Positions 1 to 11,448 of a DNA stretch of 64,000 nt are shown piece after piece. Below the pieces are notes generated by a model. That model had not been told where the DNA came from. It searched no databases and saw only the letters and a program-made list of their open reading frames with translations. The DNA is from Ampelomyces quisqualis (lineage: Eukaryota; Ascomycota; Dothideomycetes; Pleosporales; Phaeosphaeriaceae). The translations under genes were made by a program, and so were the position numbers. The stretch's first letter is position 1. Each line of letters begins with the position of its first letter. The stretch lies in the NCBI GenBank assembly GCA_018398575.1, contig JAGTXZ010000002.1, positions 64,501 to 128,500 of the forward strand. Direction: 5' to 3'.

Positions 1-1617
1 GCTTAGAGCCTTTATAGTGCCTACTAATATATAGCTAAAGCAGCCTTACCTATAGAAGTAATCTAAACATATTAAAATTATATTATACTACTTGCCTATA
101 TAGTACGTTTTAGGCCTTAGGCTATAGTATTCGTTAGGAAGACAGCGCTGCTAAGGTCCTAATAGTTATATTAGAAAACAACAAGTTTAGCTAGACACTC
201 TTATCCTAGTATTATCTACTTCTATTAGAGAATAAATATAGTATAAAATACCAAGTGCAGTATTAATGTATATAGTAGTATTATATAAATTTAATCTTTT
301 GTACTACACGTAGAGTATATATAAACAGCTCTAGTAAATATTATACTATAATAGTAGTTTTTAACTTGTCTAATCTTATAGTATATTACCTTATATCTTG
401 TAGACGTTTAGATACACTATATATTATAGAAATTTAATAAAAATACTACTATAGTTTTGCTCTTAGCAACACGTTAGTAGCGCTGTTTAAACAGTGTAAA
501 AAAAAATAGTAGAAAGTAGCTACAATACCTACTCTGTAGCTTATTATAGGAAAGAAAGGTAAAATTTAACGTAATTAAGTATAAAATACTAAAACCTTTT
601 AGGTTTCTATCTTATGCAGAATAATATATATATATTGTAAACATTTATTATAGAGTGTCTTCGTTAGGACTAGCCTACAGTCTCTAGACTATATACTAAT
701 AAGCCTACTACCTAGCTTATAGAAAGATATTTAGCGTTAAATAGGTTAATCTTTGTTTAATCTGTCTTAGGCTGTTATTATAACCTATAAGTAGTACCTT
801 ATAAAGGCATTTGCTATAGCGCTCTAGGCTCTAAAAAGAAATATAATAGTAAAGTTAATTATTTGTTTAAACTAACTCCTGTTACGTTTATAGCTATCTG
901 AAACTAGTTCTCTGTAACAGCAAATATAATTGTAAATAATACCTATAGTTACTTCTTAGTTATACTATAGTAATAGGCTTAGCTAAGTACCTACTACTTG
1001 TTACCAACCTCTTAGAGGTTAATGTTTAAGATTGTGTCTGTAAATATACTATAACTAGGTAGCCTTAGTTAGGAGTAGTAGACGTAATAGGCGTAGTAGC
1101 CTGCTACGTCTTTAGTAATCTTAATCTTAATAACTACTACCTTCTACTATATAGAATCAGAAATAAGATCTAGATATATACCTAAGGTTGCTATTAAATT
1201 AAGGTTAGTTAACAAAGTAGTAAGCGCTTATAGCTAATTAGATGTTATTACGCGTGTAAGCTTAACGCGCCTTGTAATCTTATAGCTGTAAAGGATTAAA
1301 GCCTCCTAGCGTCTTTAATAGTATAGTAGCTTAGGTTTTGTAATTAGCCTAATACTCTTATAGCTACTAAGTAGAAAGTTGCTCTTAGAGAGCCTAAGGC
1401 GCTGCGTAAATTTGTAGCTATATCTAATTAAAGCACTATATTAGTAGAGCACTAGATCTCTGTTGGTACCTATAGAGCGTTTAATAAAGGTTTCTATTAC
1501 CTAGCTACTCCTTTACTAAAAGAACTTTATTTAATCTATTGCACTTAAGAAAGGCAATTAGGTTTCTATTACCTAGCTATTTCTTAACTATAAGAATATT
1601 CTAACCTAAACTAAGTT
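1..1617. other. RIP-degraded AT-rich sequence, no gene seen
   Basis: TA-rich sequence with scarce CpA/TpG and frequent TAG/CTA. No reading frame of useful length survives on either strand, and I recognise no protein motif or terminal repeat. It is probably the interior of a mutated repeat that continues beyond the window edge. Confidence 0.5.
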
Positions 1618-1905
1618 AGAGAGAGGTTATAATACCTTATAATACTACGTACGCGTAGCCTTACTAGGATATACTGCGCTACACTGCGTAGGGCAGTAAT
1701 AGGTTATTTAGGCTATATAGTAAGCTATAGTTGCAGAGGAGAAGCGCTGTAATATTTTAGAGCGTTTTCTATAGAATATAGTAAGCAACTACTACTAGCG
1801 CGTAGCTTTAATAGGATACGCTGTGCTACACTATGCAGGGTAGTAATAGGCTGTTTAAGCTATATAGTAGGCTATAATTATAGAAGAGAAGTGCTAAGAA
1901 CTTTT
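1618..1905. repeat. 145-bp tandem repeat, cluster 1
   Basis: Two adjoining copies of a unit of about 145-147 bp carrying the landmarks CGCGTAGC, AGGATACGCTG, GGGCAGTAATAGG and GCTATAGTAAGC. Anchor CGCGTAGC occurs at 1,652 and 1,799. The same unit returns in a longer array at 2,897-3,430, and both clusters begin with the same GAGAG(G/A)TTATAATACC-type leader. Confidence 0.75.
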
Positions 1906-2130
1906 CTTAATCTATTATACTTATATACGCTAGAATAAAAATGTAGTACTTTATTATTTTTCTTTACCTATTATACACTATATTAATTCTTAAAAGCTAT
2001 TAAAGTCTAGTGTATATAAACAACCTAGAGGAAAGTAGTTATATAAGAGGTAGAGGAAAAGTATATAGTAGCTAGGTATAAGGTAGAGACAGAAATTGCG
2101 TACCTACGCAAGAACTTTCTTTAATCCTTA

Positions 2131-2300
2131 ATAACCTCTATTGGAACCTGCTTACTATTTGTACCAAAGTTTCTATTACCTGGCTACTACTTGCCTATTA
2201 TTAATCTATAATAACCTCTGTTAGAACCTACTTACTGTTTGTACCAAAGTTTCTATTACCTGGCTATAGCTTACCTATAGGAACTTTCTTTAATTTATTG
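2131..2300. repeat. Tandem repeat of about 80 bp
   Basis: Two adjoining copies starting ATAACCTCTRTTRGAACCTR at 2,131 and 2,211 and sharing TTTGTACCAAAGTTTCTATT and ACCTGGCTA. The fragment GTTTCTATTACCTAGCTA also appears upstream near 1,490 and 1,560. Differences are mostly transitions. Confidence 0.65.
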
Positions 2301-2896
2301 CACTTAATAAACGTAGTAGTTATTAATATTGTTAGGGTTTTTAAAACAAAAAAACAATGCTTTATTAACTTCTTTTACATAATAACAACCTAGTAAAGAG
2401 TAGTTATTAAGAAGGTTAAAGAAAGGTATATAGTAGATAGGTATATATAATTGCTACCCTACGTAGAAACTAAGTTTAATTCTTTGTATATAATAAAGGC
2501 TATTATTATATATATTAAACTAAGCAAAATTAGAAGTTACTTACTCTTCTTTGCAATTTAGGCATAATCTTGTTTCTTATAAGCTAGTTAGTTTCTTGCG
2601 TAGATAAACAACCTAGGTAAAATTAGTTATAGTACTAACGCGTAGCTAATAGCAGCAATACTAAGGTTACGCCTATCTAGGCAGCATAGAACGTATAACA
2701 CTAGTAAAGGTTATGTATATAGATTAAATAATAAAAGATATAAAAAACTCTAGTTCTACTACTAGGTAGATTAGGTTGTTACTCTATTACTGTTAGGCAA
2801 CTAATTATGTGCCAAGTATCAAGACAGGTTACGTTACTAAGAGTAGGTCCTAATATAGCCTAGAGGGGGTTAGTAAGCAATTAGTATATAAAGAGT

Positions 2897-3430
2897 TAGA
2901 GAGATGTTATAATACCTTATAATACTATATGCGCGTAGCTTTACTAAGATACGCTGCGCTACACTGCGCAGGGTAGTAATAGGTTATTTAGGCTACGTAG
3001 TAAGCTATAGATATAGAGGAGGCGCTGCAATATTTTAAGGCGTTCACTATAGAATATAGAAAGCAACTACTACTAGCGCGTAGCTTTACTAGGATACGCT
3101 GCGCTACGCTGCGTAGAGTAGTAATAGGTTATTTAGGCTACATAGTAAGCTATAGTTATAGAGAAAGTGCTATAATATTTTAAGGCGTTTCTTATAGAAT
3201 ATAGTAAGCAACTACTACTAGTGCGTAGCTTAAATAGGATACGCTGCGCTGCGCTGCGTAGGGCAGTAATAGGCTATTTAGGCTACGTAGTAAGCTATAG
3301 TTATAGAAGAGGCGCTATAATATTTTAGTGTATTTTCTACAGAATATAGTAAGTAACTACTACTAGCGTATAGCTTTAATAGGATACGCTGCGCTGCGCT
3401 GCGCAGGGCGCTAATAGGTAGCTTAATAGA
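2897..3430. repeat. 145-bp tandem repeat, cluster 2
   Basis: About 3.6 units of the same repeat as 1,618-1,905. The CGCGTAGC anchor, or its C-to-T variants, recurs at 2,932, 3,077, 3,222 and 3,367, a period of 145 bp. The units are richer in CpG/GpC than their surroundings (GCTGCGCTGCGC runs), so the array stands out locally. Its position inside mutated repeat DNA suggests an internal array of a retroelement or a satellite fragment. Confidence 0.8.
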
Positions 3431-4029
3431 TAGAGGTTAGGGTAATTATAAGACTAGGATTTACGCTCTAAACTAAGAGCCTTACGCTATAATACGCAAC
3501 AAAGCGTTACTTTGTATAGCAAAGACACTATATTTCTATAACTAGGTATTAGTATACTATAGTATTAGGGTAAGAGGTAACCTTGTAATCTAGCTAATAT
3601 AGTACTAGTTATTGGCTGCGCAAACTAGCAGTGTGCTAGCTAGTATATTAGGGCTACTAGTATAATACTAGATAGAGTACGCTTTACCTGCTTAACTAGG
3701 AAAGTTAAGGCTTATAGCTTTATTAGAAAGTTATAGCTCTAGGAACTTAATAAAGTTTAAATAGTAGGAAAGAGGAGTACTTGGTTAGAAAACAACTAAC
3801 TAACTAGTGCGGGAACTTACCTCTTCTCCTTAGTGTTGTCTTTTATAATATTTTAGCGCCTAATCTACCTTAGGTACTAAAATAGTAACGCAAGCTACTT
3901 TTTATCATATAGTTAAAACAATTAACCTAACCCTCTTAGACAATAATACTATTATAGTAACAACACTAACGCTAATAAACATAATTTAATTATATCTACT
4001 GTTATAAGAGTATAAGTTCTTAGAAGACA

Positions 4030-5700
4030 CAAGTAATAATAAAGCACCTATAGAGAAGCAAATGCGATTAGAGTCTTTACCCTAATAACAAGCGCTTAGG
4101 TATACTAAGAGAAGGTAAGAATAGGTTATAAAGCTTAATAAAGAATATATAGATAGAGTAGTAAAGCTAGTATAACTAGAAGGTTATAGGCAGGTAGGTA
4201 ATATAACTCTGCCTTAGGTTCTGCAAGTGCATATACTTAAAGAGGCTTTACTATACTTATTCTAATAGAATATACCTTAGCTAATAGAAGATATTAGCCT
4301 AGTAGGTGTTAACACAACCTGTATTAGAGACAAGAGATGTAGTATTAAACAAAACGAACAACGCTAGCCTTAACAAACTGTTATTTTTCCTAAACAACTA
4401 GTAAAATAGAGTTCTGTTTATAGCAAGCTAATGCTGTTATTCTAAAATAATAGTATCTTGTAAATAGTTATCCCTATAGTAGACTTGCGTAAGAAGGAAT
4501 AGAGTGCTACATAAGGGCACACTTTAGATAACGTAATATTCCTACTAGATCTGCCTCTACTTAGTATAGAAGATAACAAGAAGTTGTAGTAGTAGAGTAA
4601 GTTCTAAGAGAACTTACTAGACTATATAAGGATTCTAAGTATAGATTGTAAATTAAGAGCTAGGCTGTACTAGTATAACTTTAAAAGAGCTAAGCTCTAT
4701 AGTTTTATATATTTAAGGTAAGTTTCTAAGGCGCTTAGTTTGTTAGATTACTAATAATTGTAGTAGTTCTTATTTGGAGACATCTAGGTTAATATTCCTA
4801 AACAATACTTTAATAGGTATAGACTTAGTTATAAGACTAAGTAAATAATTGGTAGTAGACTATTAGAGCTTATTAGTTAGAAGCTTGTCCTAACACTTTG
4901 CAAACAAGTTATTTTAGGTAATAAAGAGAGACAAGCGCGTAGTTAACAATAAGGACAAGCTTTAGGTAATTTACCTATTGCAGACAATAGTAATACTAGC
5001 CTTAAACTAAAAATGTATAATAGATATCTATAAAAAAAAGCTATTACGCAGATCCTAACACTATAACATTCTAGAATAGAGCTTAAGAGATCTTAAGATT
5101 AGTACTCTACTATTACACGCAAAGATTATACAGGTATATATAGTAGAGTGTTGCTAGAAGCAAGCGCTAGCAAATATTAGAACAAAAGATTAGCTGTATA
5201 TTAGTTTATATAATCTATTACTAGCTGCGTAGCAATAGAGCTATAAGTATAGGGTACTATTTTAATACAATAGAGAAGGAGGCTAAGAGAGCAACGTAGT
5301 GCAGGCAAAATAGTTCTTAGATAGACTAAAGTACCTTGTAGATTTAATATAGAATAATTAAAGATATAGTAAGAGTAGTAGAGTATAGGTAATAGAGAAT
5401 AGCAACGCGCAGAAGAATAGGCAATTCTCTATAGAAGTAGATTTACTATTTAACTAGGTAGATTCTAGTACTAGTAGGCATGTGTTACAAGAGCTAGCAA
5501 CTTAGAAAGCTAGGTAAAAGAGGTAGATAGTGCTAGTGTAGAGGTAGGGTAAAAAGAATGTATATAGTAGCAGAGGTAGAATAACTAGCACAATACTAGT
5601 TAGCTAGTAAGAGTAGTAACTAGCATAGTGCTAGTTAACTAGTAAAGTGCAGTAACTAGCAAAATATAATAGTTCTAGAAGTTTAAGTAGAACAAAAGAA
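4030..5700 (+). pseudogene. Unrecognised RIP-degraded + strand reading frame
   Basis: From about 4,050 one + strand frame reads as protein-like sequence interrupted only by TAA/TAG at positions where Gln or Trp is expected. An example is IEKQMRLESLP followed by two stops, then QALRYTKRR. The frame continues for hundreds of codons through a segment rich in Leu, Gln, Lys and Arg, and the part around 5,480-5,560 has the A/K/R/Q-rich look of a transposase tail. I do not recognise the family. It is clearly inactive and probably belonged to a repeat. The frame seems to change or stop near 5.7 kb. Confidence 0.4.
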
Positions 5701-8700
5701 TATATATATAAACAATTAAACCCTACGTAAGTAGCACTAGTAATATAAACGCTAACACGTATAGTGTTAGAGTAGGCTTAGTACAGTTAGCCTAGGTAAA
5801 GGTAGGCTAAAATAGAACTAGGTTATATAGAAGTAGGCTCTTACTGCAGAACCTAACTAAATTTAACACTAACCGCATACTCCTTAAAAACTCTAACCCT
5901 CTACTTAGAAGCGCTGCAGTAAGAATCTATCTTAAGAGGTAATAACTACCTATAGAAGTAGTTTTTAGTAATACTAAACATCTACTCTGTTCTCTAACAG
6001 AAATAGTAGGGTAGCTAGTATACCCTCTTGCAATACTACTAGTACTTCTCTTTCTCCTTATCTTCTAACTCTTTCTAGGCATTGCAGCTATTATACTTCC
6101 AACTAAAATAACTATCCTACCTCTCTTTGTCCTCTATAGAAATACTATTCTTCTGCCTTACCTACTTGTACTCTAACGCTAACAGGCAGTCTTGGTTAAG
6201 TTTAACGCTGTTAAGCTAGGCTTCTTCTATAGCTAACTACCTAGCGTAATATACGTTAAATATACTAGGGCGTATATATTGTTCTTAGTCTTAGGATCTA
6301 GTACTACTAGCTAGATTAGAGTACCTACAGCGTTTGCCTAAGTAGCTAACACGTTACTAGTTAGACGTAATAGAAGTCTACTCTCTTATATTAGTGTTAG
6401 TTAAGGTAGCAAAGGTAGAATAGGTTAGATTAAGTTTAAGTAGACACAGCGCTGCTAGACAAACAATTAGAAGAGGATAAGAATAACTTAGATATTAGTG
6501 CAGAGAGTTAATAGCGTTAGGTGTCTAGAGAAAGAGAAAGGAGTAATGTAGAGATACTTATATACTCTAAACCCTATCTCCTTAGTAATAGTCTAGCTGC
6601 AAACGCAAGACTTTAGTAAGAGGTAGTATTATTATATAGTATATTAACAAGTAACTTATTCTCCTATAATATATATCTGTTACTTAGTATACTAATATCT
6701 AGAAATCTAAATAAAGACTAGATAGTAGCCCTATACTATATTTGCTTTACAATTCTTAACTATACTATACTATACAACCAAATGCTCTACCTTCTACTAT
6801 AGTGTAATAGTATATATTAAGCGTAGTGTAGACTAGCAATTTAACGCATAATATAGTAGGCGTAATAATAGAATAATATTAATCTGGTTAGCTACGCACT
6901 AACTAGACGCAGGTTAAATTTAAGGCTTTAAAATAATTCTCTATTATATAGGAAGACTACGCCCTAGAAACACACTAAAATCCTAGTAGATAAAAGACGT
7001 ACCAAGATATACTGTAGATAAGCCAAGAGTACTACTAATATTAGTTATGTTATTTTTCTTAAATAATACATTAATAAGGCGCTTTAAAGAGTTTAGTACT
7101 TCTACCTTAGCTAAGTAGTCTACTAAAGGACACTAACTAACTATACATAGTAGCTAAATATGTAATATCTTACGCAATTATATTACGCTTAGCAGAACTA
7201 CTCTTCTAGGTATTAGAACTAGTTATAGAGGAGTAAGTACTAGACTCTATTTAAACACTAGTATATAAGGGTAACATATCCTATATAGCATTTAAATCAG
7301 AACTATATATAGTAGTTATATACCTACACGTCTTTAAAAAGAGTAATACGCAGTCTACTACGTAAGGAGATACACTACTACAGGGATATAAAAAGAAGAA
7401 TACGCTACTGCCTGTTAACTAATAGAACTTGCGTCTAATAAGTGTAATTATCCTCTAAGTAAGTAACACTAGCGTCTATATCTATACAAATAATATATCT
7501 ATTCTAGTATAGTGTAAGAAGTGTTTAAATTTACTAGTGCCTATATTCTATAAATGTAAATTAATAGCCAAGGTAGTTAAATTTAATATAGTAGAAAGGA
7601 ACAAAGATTTCTAGTTATATAATAATTGTTAGGTAGAGGAAAGGATATATAGTATAAGTAAGAGACGCTAGTTATACTTAGTCTCTAAGACAAATATAAG
7701 GAGTAATATATTTACAGACACTAGGTAGAAAAGCTATATCTTTAGTAGACGCACTTAGGTTATAGGTAATAATAGAAAGGATAACAAGAAGGTAGAGAGA
7801 GTGTATAGGCGTAGGTAACATGTTGCCTGCTAGAGAATACTCCTCTCTAGATCTATCTATATATACTACAGATATACAAGTTTATTAGTCTAGTAACATT
7901 AGTTCTATTTAGATAGTAGGCAGAATTTAATTGTCTTCTATGCTAAGACATTATAAGAGTAGTTACAGTAATTTTAATATAGCTAAGGAAGTAAAATAGC
8001 TAAGGAAGTAAACATTAGATTAAACTAGTTTTCTATTATACGTTATTTAAGAAGCTATAGAGACGCCAAACCTAATAGTTAAGCCCTAAATCCAACTAAT
8101 ATTGCAGAATAAGCTTACCCTTAGGTAGTAGCTATAGATTAGGTGTCTCTATTATAACCTGTCTTATCTATTTCCTCTCTAATACTATTACAATAACAGC
8201 GTAGACCTAACAATAACTACTAACTATATTAAACTACTAAACTTATAATTTTACGTACTATACTTTATACTCAATTGTAACCTTAACCTTAGTAAAGTAG
8301 TTGTTAGCAATATAGCAAAGATTATGTACAGTTACTATAAGATACTGCATCTAGGTGTAGCCAAATATTAGAAGGTAGAGTGTTACCTAGATAACTAGTT
8401 AGATAGTAAGTTATATAGTAGTATACACAAGAAGTGTTTCTAGCGCTAACTCTATGCGCTTAGGTATCCTATAGGTAGATACTAGTATACTAGTATTAAT
8501 GTAATTAGAAGTATTAATAAGAACACTATCTATATATATATTCTCTAGGTCTAGTAGGCTCTACAGTTTAAACAAATACAATAGCATAATATTAATTCCT
8601 ACTATTAGTACTATACTAAGCTAGAACTATATATAGCTAACACAACGCCTATATATATTAATAGTCTTGTTAGTAAAGTAAACTAATCTTACTATACTAG

Positions 8701-9060
8701 AAGATATTGCATGCCTATTATTACTCTTACTAAGATAGGTGTAAATATAAAGAGGATAGAGCGCGCTAAAGTTAGTAATAATAGATTTATACTTAGAGTA
8801 GAAGTTAGGTATAAACAAGCTAAGTTTCTTATATACAGGTATATAGGTAAAGTCTACTATACTAACTTAGCTACCTTTATTAATAAGCTTAGGTATAAAC
8901 ATACTAGCTAGTCTATTAACTACTAAGAAGATATACTTATAAATAGAATTACGCAATTTAGCTAGAAGGCTGTTAAACGCATTGTAAAACTTTTTAATAC
9001 TAAAGCTAGAATTACTGTACACCTAAATAGACAGGGGTATAATAATATTAGGTAGTAGCT
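5700..9060 (+). pseudogene. Further + strand degraded coding relic, product unknown
   Basis: Several + strand stretches can be read with stops only at Gln/Trp-type codons. They include about 6,600-7,100 and the open 66-codon stretch at 8,711-8,911, which continues past its stop (YKHTS then Q-type TAG) to about 9,100. Basic and Gln/Tyr-rich composition is what remains after RIP. No catalytic motif was identified. The 66-codon open stretch is therefore treated as a chance-surviving part of a broken repeat gene, not as a small gene. Confidence 0.3.
7795..7847. repeat. Imperfect palindrome (hairpin family), copy 1
   Basis: The two halves pair around a centre TAACATGTTGCC. The left arm is GAGAGAGTGTATAGGCGTAG and the right arm ends in GAATACTCCTCTC. 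It belongs to the dispersed family whose best copies are at 14,721 and 16,921. Confidence 0.5.
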
Positions 9061-9165
9061 AAGAGTCGTCTACTAGCTGGAACTATATTCTAGAATCCTG
9101 TCTGGTAACTATATCTGAATAGGAGCGTGTTTAGGGTTTTAATAAGTAGGAATAGAGTTAAGGAC

Positions 9166-9212
9166 AGAGTAGAGAGAGAAAGAGAGAGAGAAAGAGGTAG
9201 AGAAAGAGGCTA
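9166..9212. repeat. GA-rich microsatellite
   Basis: An almost pure purine run built of GAGA and GAAAGA units. A simple-sequence tract with no coding or regulatory claim. Confidence 0.8.
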
Positions 9213-9469
9213 TAGACATAAATAACGCTAGTCTTAAACTAAGTAAAGGTAGAAGAGTAAAGGTAGACTAAAGAAGAGAGTAGAAGAGGTAAAGGTATAT
9301 ACTAGTGTAAATAAAAGTAGGTTAAGTAAAGGTAAGTAGTAGAATAGATTACTACTAGATAAATACCAAAATAAAAGAGTAAAAGGACACTAGCACGTAA
9401 GTATCTACACTTAGGAGATAGTAATACAATTCTTCTATAGGCTAGTCCTACATAATTAGCTATTATAGG

Positions 9470-9520
9470 AGAAGAGTTTTATGTGTAGGCAACGTGTTGC
9501 TACTATACAAATACCTTCTA
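9470..9520. repeat. Imperfect palindrome (hairpin family), copy 2
   Basis: Centre GGCAACGTGTTGC. The left arm GAAGAGTTTTATGTGTA pairs imperfectly with a right arm ending ACAAATACCTTCTA. Confidence 0.6.
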
Positions 9521-10839
9521 TAGTAGACACAGACACTCTTGTAATATCCTTCTTATCTAAGCCTAGTAGAGTATAATTTTTAATTGTATTGTTTTTCTCC
9601 TAGGTTACTATAAAAGACTACACTTAGAGTACAGTTACTATAAATTAGCTAAAGGTATAAGGACAAAGGAAATCTGCTATACCTATTGTAACACAAGACG
9701 CTCTAATTCTATAATATACCTTTATTTGTTTCTGTACTTTCTATTTAGAGTAAATACTAGGCTACTACATTTCTTTATCTTAGCTGCTGTATAGTTATAT
9801 AATAACCTCTTCTGCGGCCTTATCTGTTACACTTATTACTAACCCTTAGACTTTGCATAGGATACAAGCAAAGTTAATCCAACAGACCTAGTTATTTAGG
9901 TAATCTACTAGCGCCTTAACTGTAATATTTACGTTAGTAAACCTATTAATTGCGATAAAATCTAGGTTGTGTAGAGTAGCTATAAGACTCTAAAGAGTTA
10001 CTGTGTTAAAGGTAGGTAGGTAAAGTGTAACTTTTATTACCTGTTTAATAATAAGATAGATAGTAGCGTATTTTGCAAGGTTCTCTATAGTTTCTTTAAT
10101 ATCTCTAGGCATACCCTGTTTGTTAAATAGCGTATCTTAGTCTAGACGCTTCTGAATTTTATTAATAATAGGTTAAACAAGACAATTGTTAAGTTATATA
10201 GCGCTATATTTGTAGCGTAGGTAGGTATATATAATGTTAATTCTAGCTACTAGCCCTATACTAATCTAGGTCTTAGCGTTTTCTAGGCAACGTTTATGTA
10301 TATTAGTAACTAAGGCAGCGTAACAGAATCTAGCGTAGTTAGAGAAAAGCTTAACGTTGTTATTAGACAGGAAATGCACATAGATACAAAGTAGGTACTC
10401 TTTTAGAAATTTTAGGACTAATACACTAAATTTAGAACAGAAATAGAGTATAGGTTAATAAACTTCCTAGACAATAGTTATTTACTTAAAATTAACAACG
10501 CCTATACAGCTATTACTATTATACTAACTATATTCTTAAGAAGTGTAGAGTTTTTTATTAGTAGGAAGAAGGTATATATATACCTTATTCCTTATCTCTA
10601 TAGGTAACTTATTATTAAATAACTTCTTAAACTTAGTAACTATAGGTTTATAAGTTTTCTAGTATATAGGTGTAAGAAAGGAAAGAATGTTAACTATAGT
10701 GTTACTATTATCTATAGTAGAAGACAATAGCACATTAAGAGAGACAAAGGTTTTTAAAAGAGAGTATAGGAGAAGAAGAGTTTACAAGAGTAAAGAGGTA
10801 GATCTTATATATTCTTACTTAGGGTAGTATATAGAAAGG

Positions 10840-11040
10840 AGTAGGGTAAAAATAAAGTAGAGGTAAGTAGGTAAGAGTAAGGAGGTAAAGTTAAGGTAAA
10901 GGTAAGTAGATAAGAGTAAGTAGGTAAGGGTAAGTAAGTAAAGTTAAGTAGGTAAAGATATAGTAAAGGTAAGTAGAAATTATAAATAGGTAAAGATATA
11001 GTAAAGGTAGGTAGGTAGAGGTAGGTTAGTAGAGTTAATT
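10840..11040. repeat. GGTAAG/AGTAGGTAA low-complexity tract
   Basis: Irregular iterations of AGGTAAGTAGGTAAGAGTAA and shorter variants over about 200 bp. Superficially telomere-like, but there is no regular TTAGGG/CCCTAA unit. Confidence 0.6.
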
Positions 11041-11400
11041 AGAGCTAGCTAGCCTACACGAAAGAGATTAGGTAAAGGAAAAAGAGTAAAGTAACACAAA
11101 CGCATTATATTTAGAGTTATAAGAATATATACAAATAGAATTATTCTCTTAAACTATTTAAAACTACTTACTAGAGAAAGGAGGGCTTTAGGTAAAAGTA
11201 ATATACTACGCTTTGCACTTAATTATAACTTTAACTTTAGAATATTAGAAGGTAAAGTGTTACTTAGATTACTAGTTAAATAGTAAGGTATATAGCGTTT
11301 ATAGTATTAGAAGAATATAACGTTATACTATACTTTACTATATCTATATAAAAAGGTAGAATCTAATATATAGATATTGCTAATCTACTTAGAAGAGGGT

Positions 11401-11448
11401 AGAAGTATTTAGGTGTAGGTAACGTATTACTATTGCACAAACACCTCT
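11401..11448. repeat. Imperfect palindrome (hairpin family), copy 3
   Basis: Left arm AGAAGTATTTAGGTGTAGGT and right arm ending GCACAAACACCTCTAT pair around AACGTATTAC. Confidence 0.6.

Noticed and set aside
8711..8911. 66-codon + strand open frame as a possible small gene
   Set aside because: The reading continues past its stop with Gln/Trp-type stops, as part of a larger degraded frame.
10840..11040. Interstitial telomeric repeat (AAGGGTAAG-like runs)
   Set aside because: No constant TTAGGG or CCCTAA periodicity; irregular low-complexity AGGTAAG variants.
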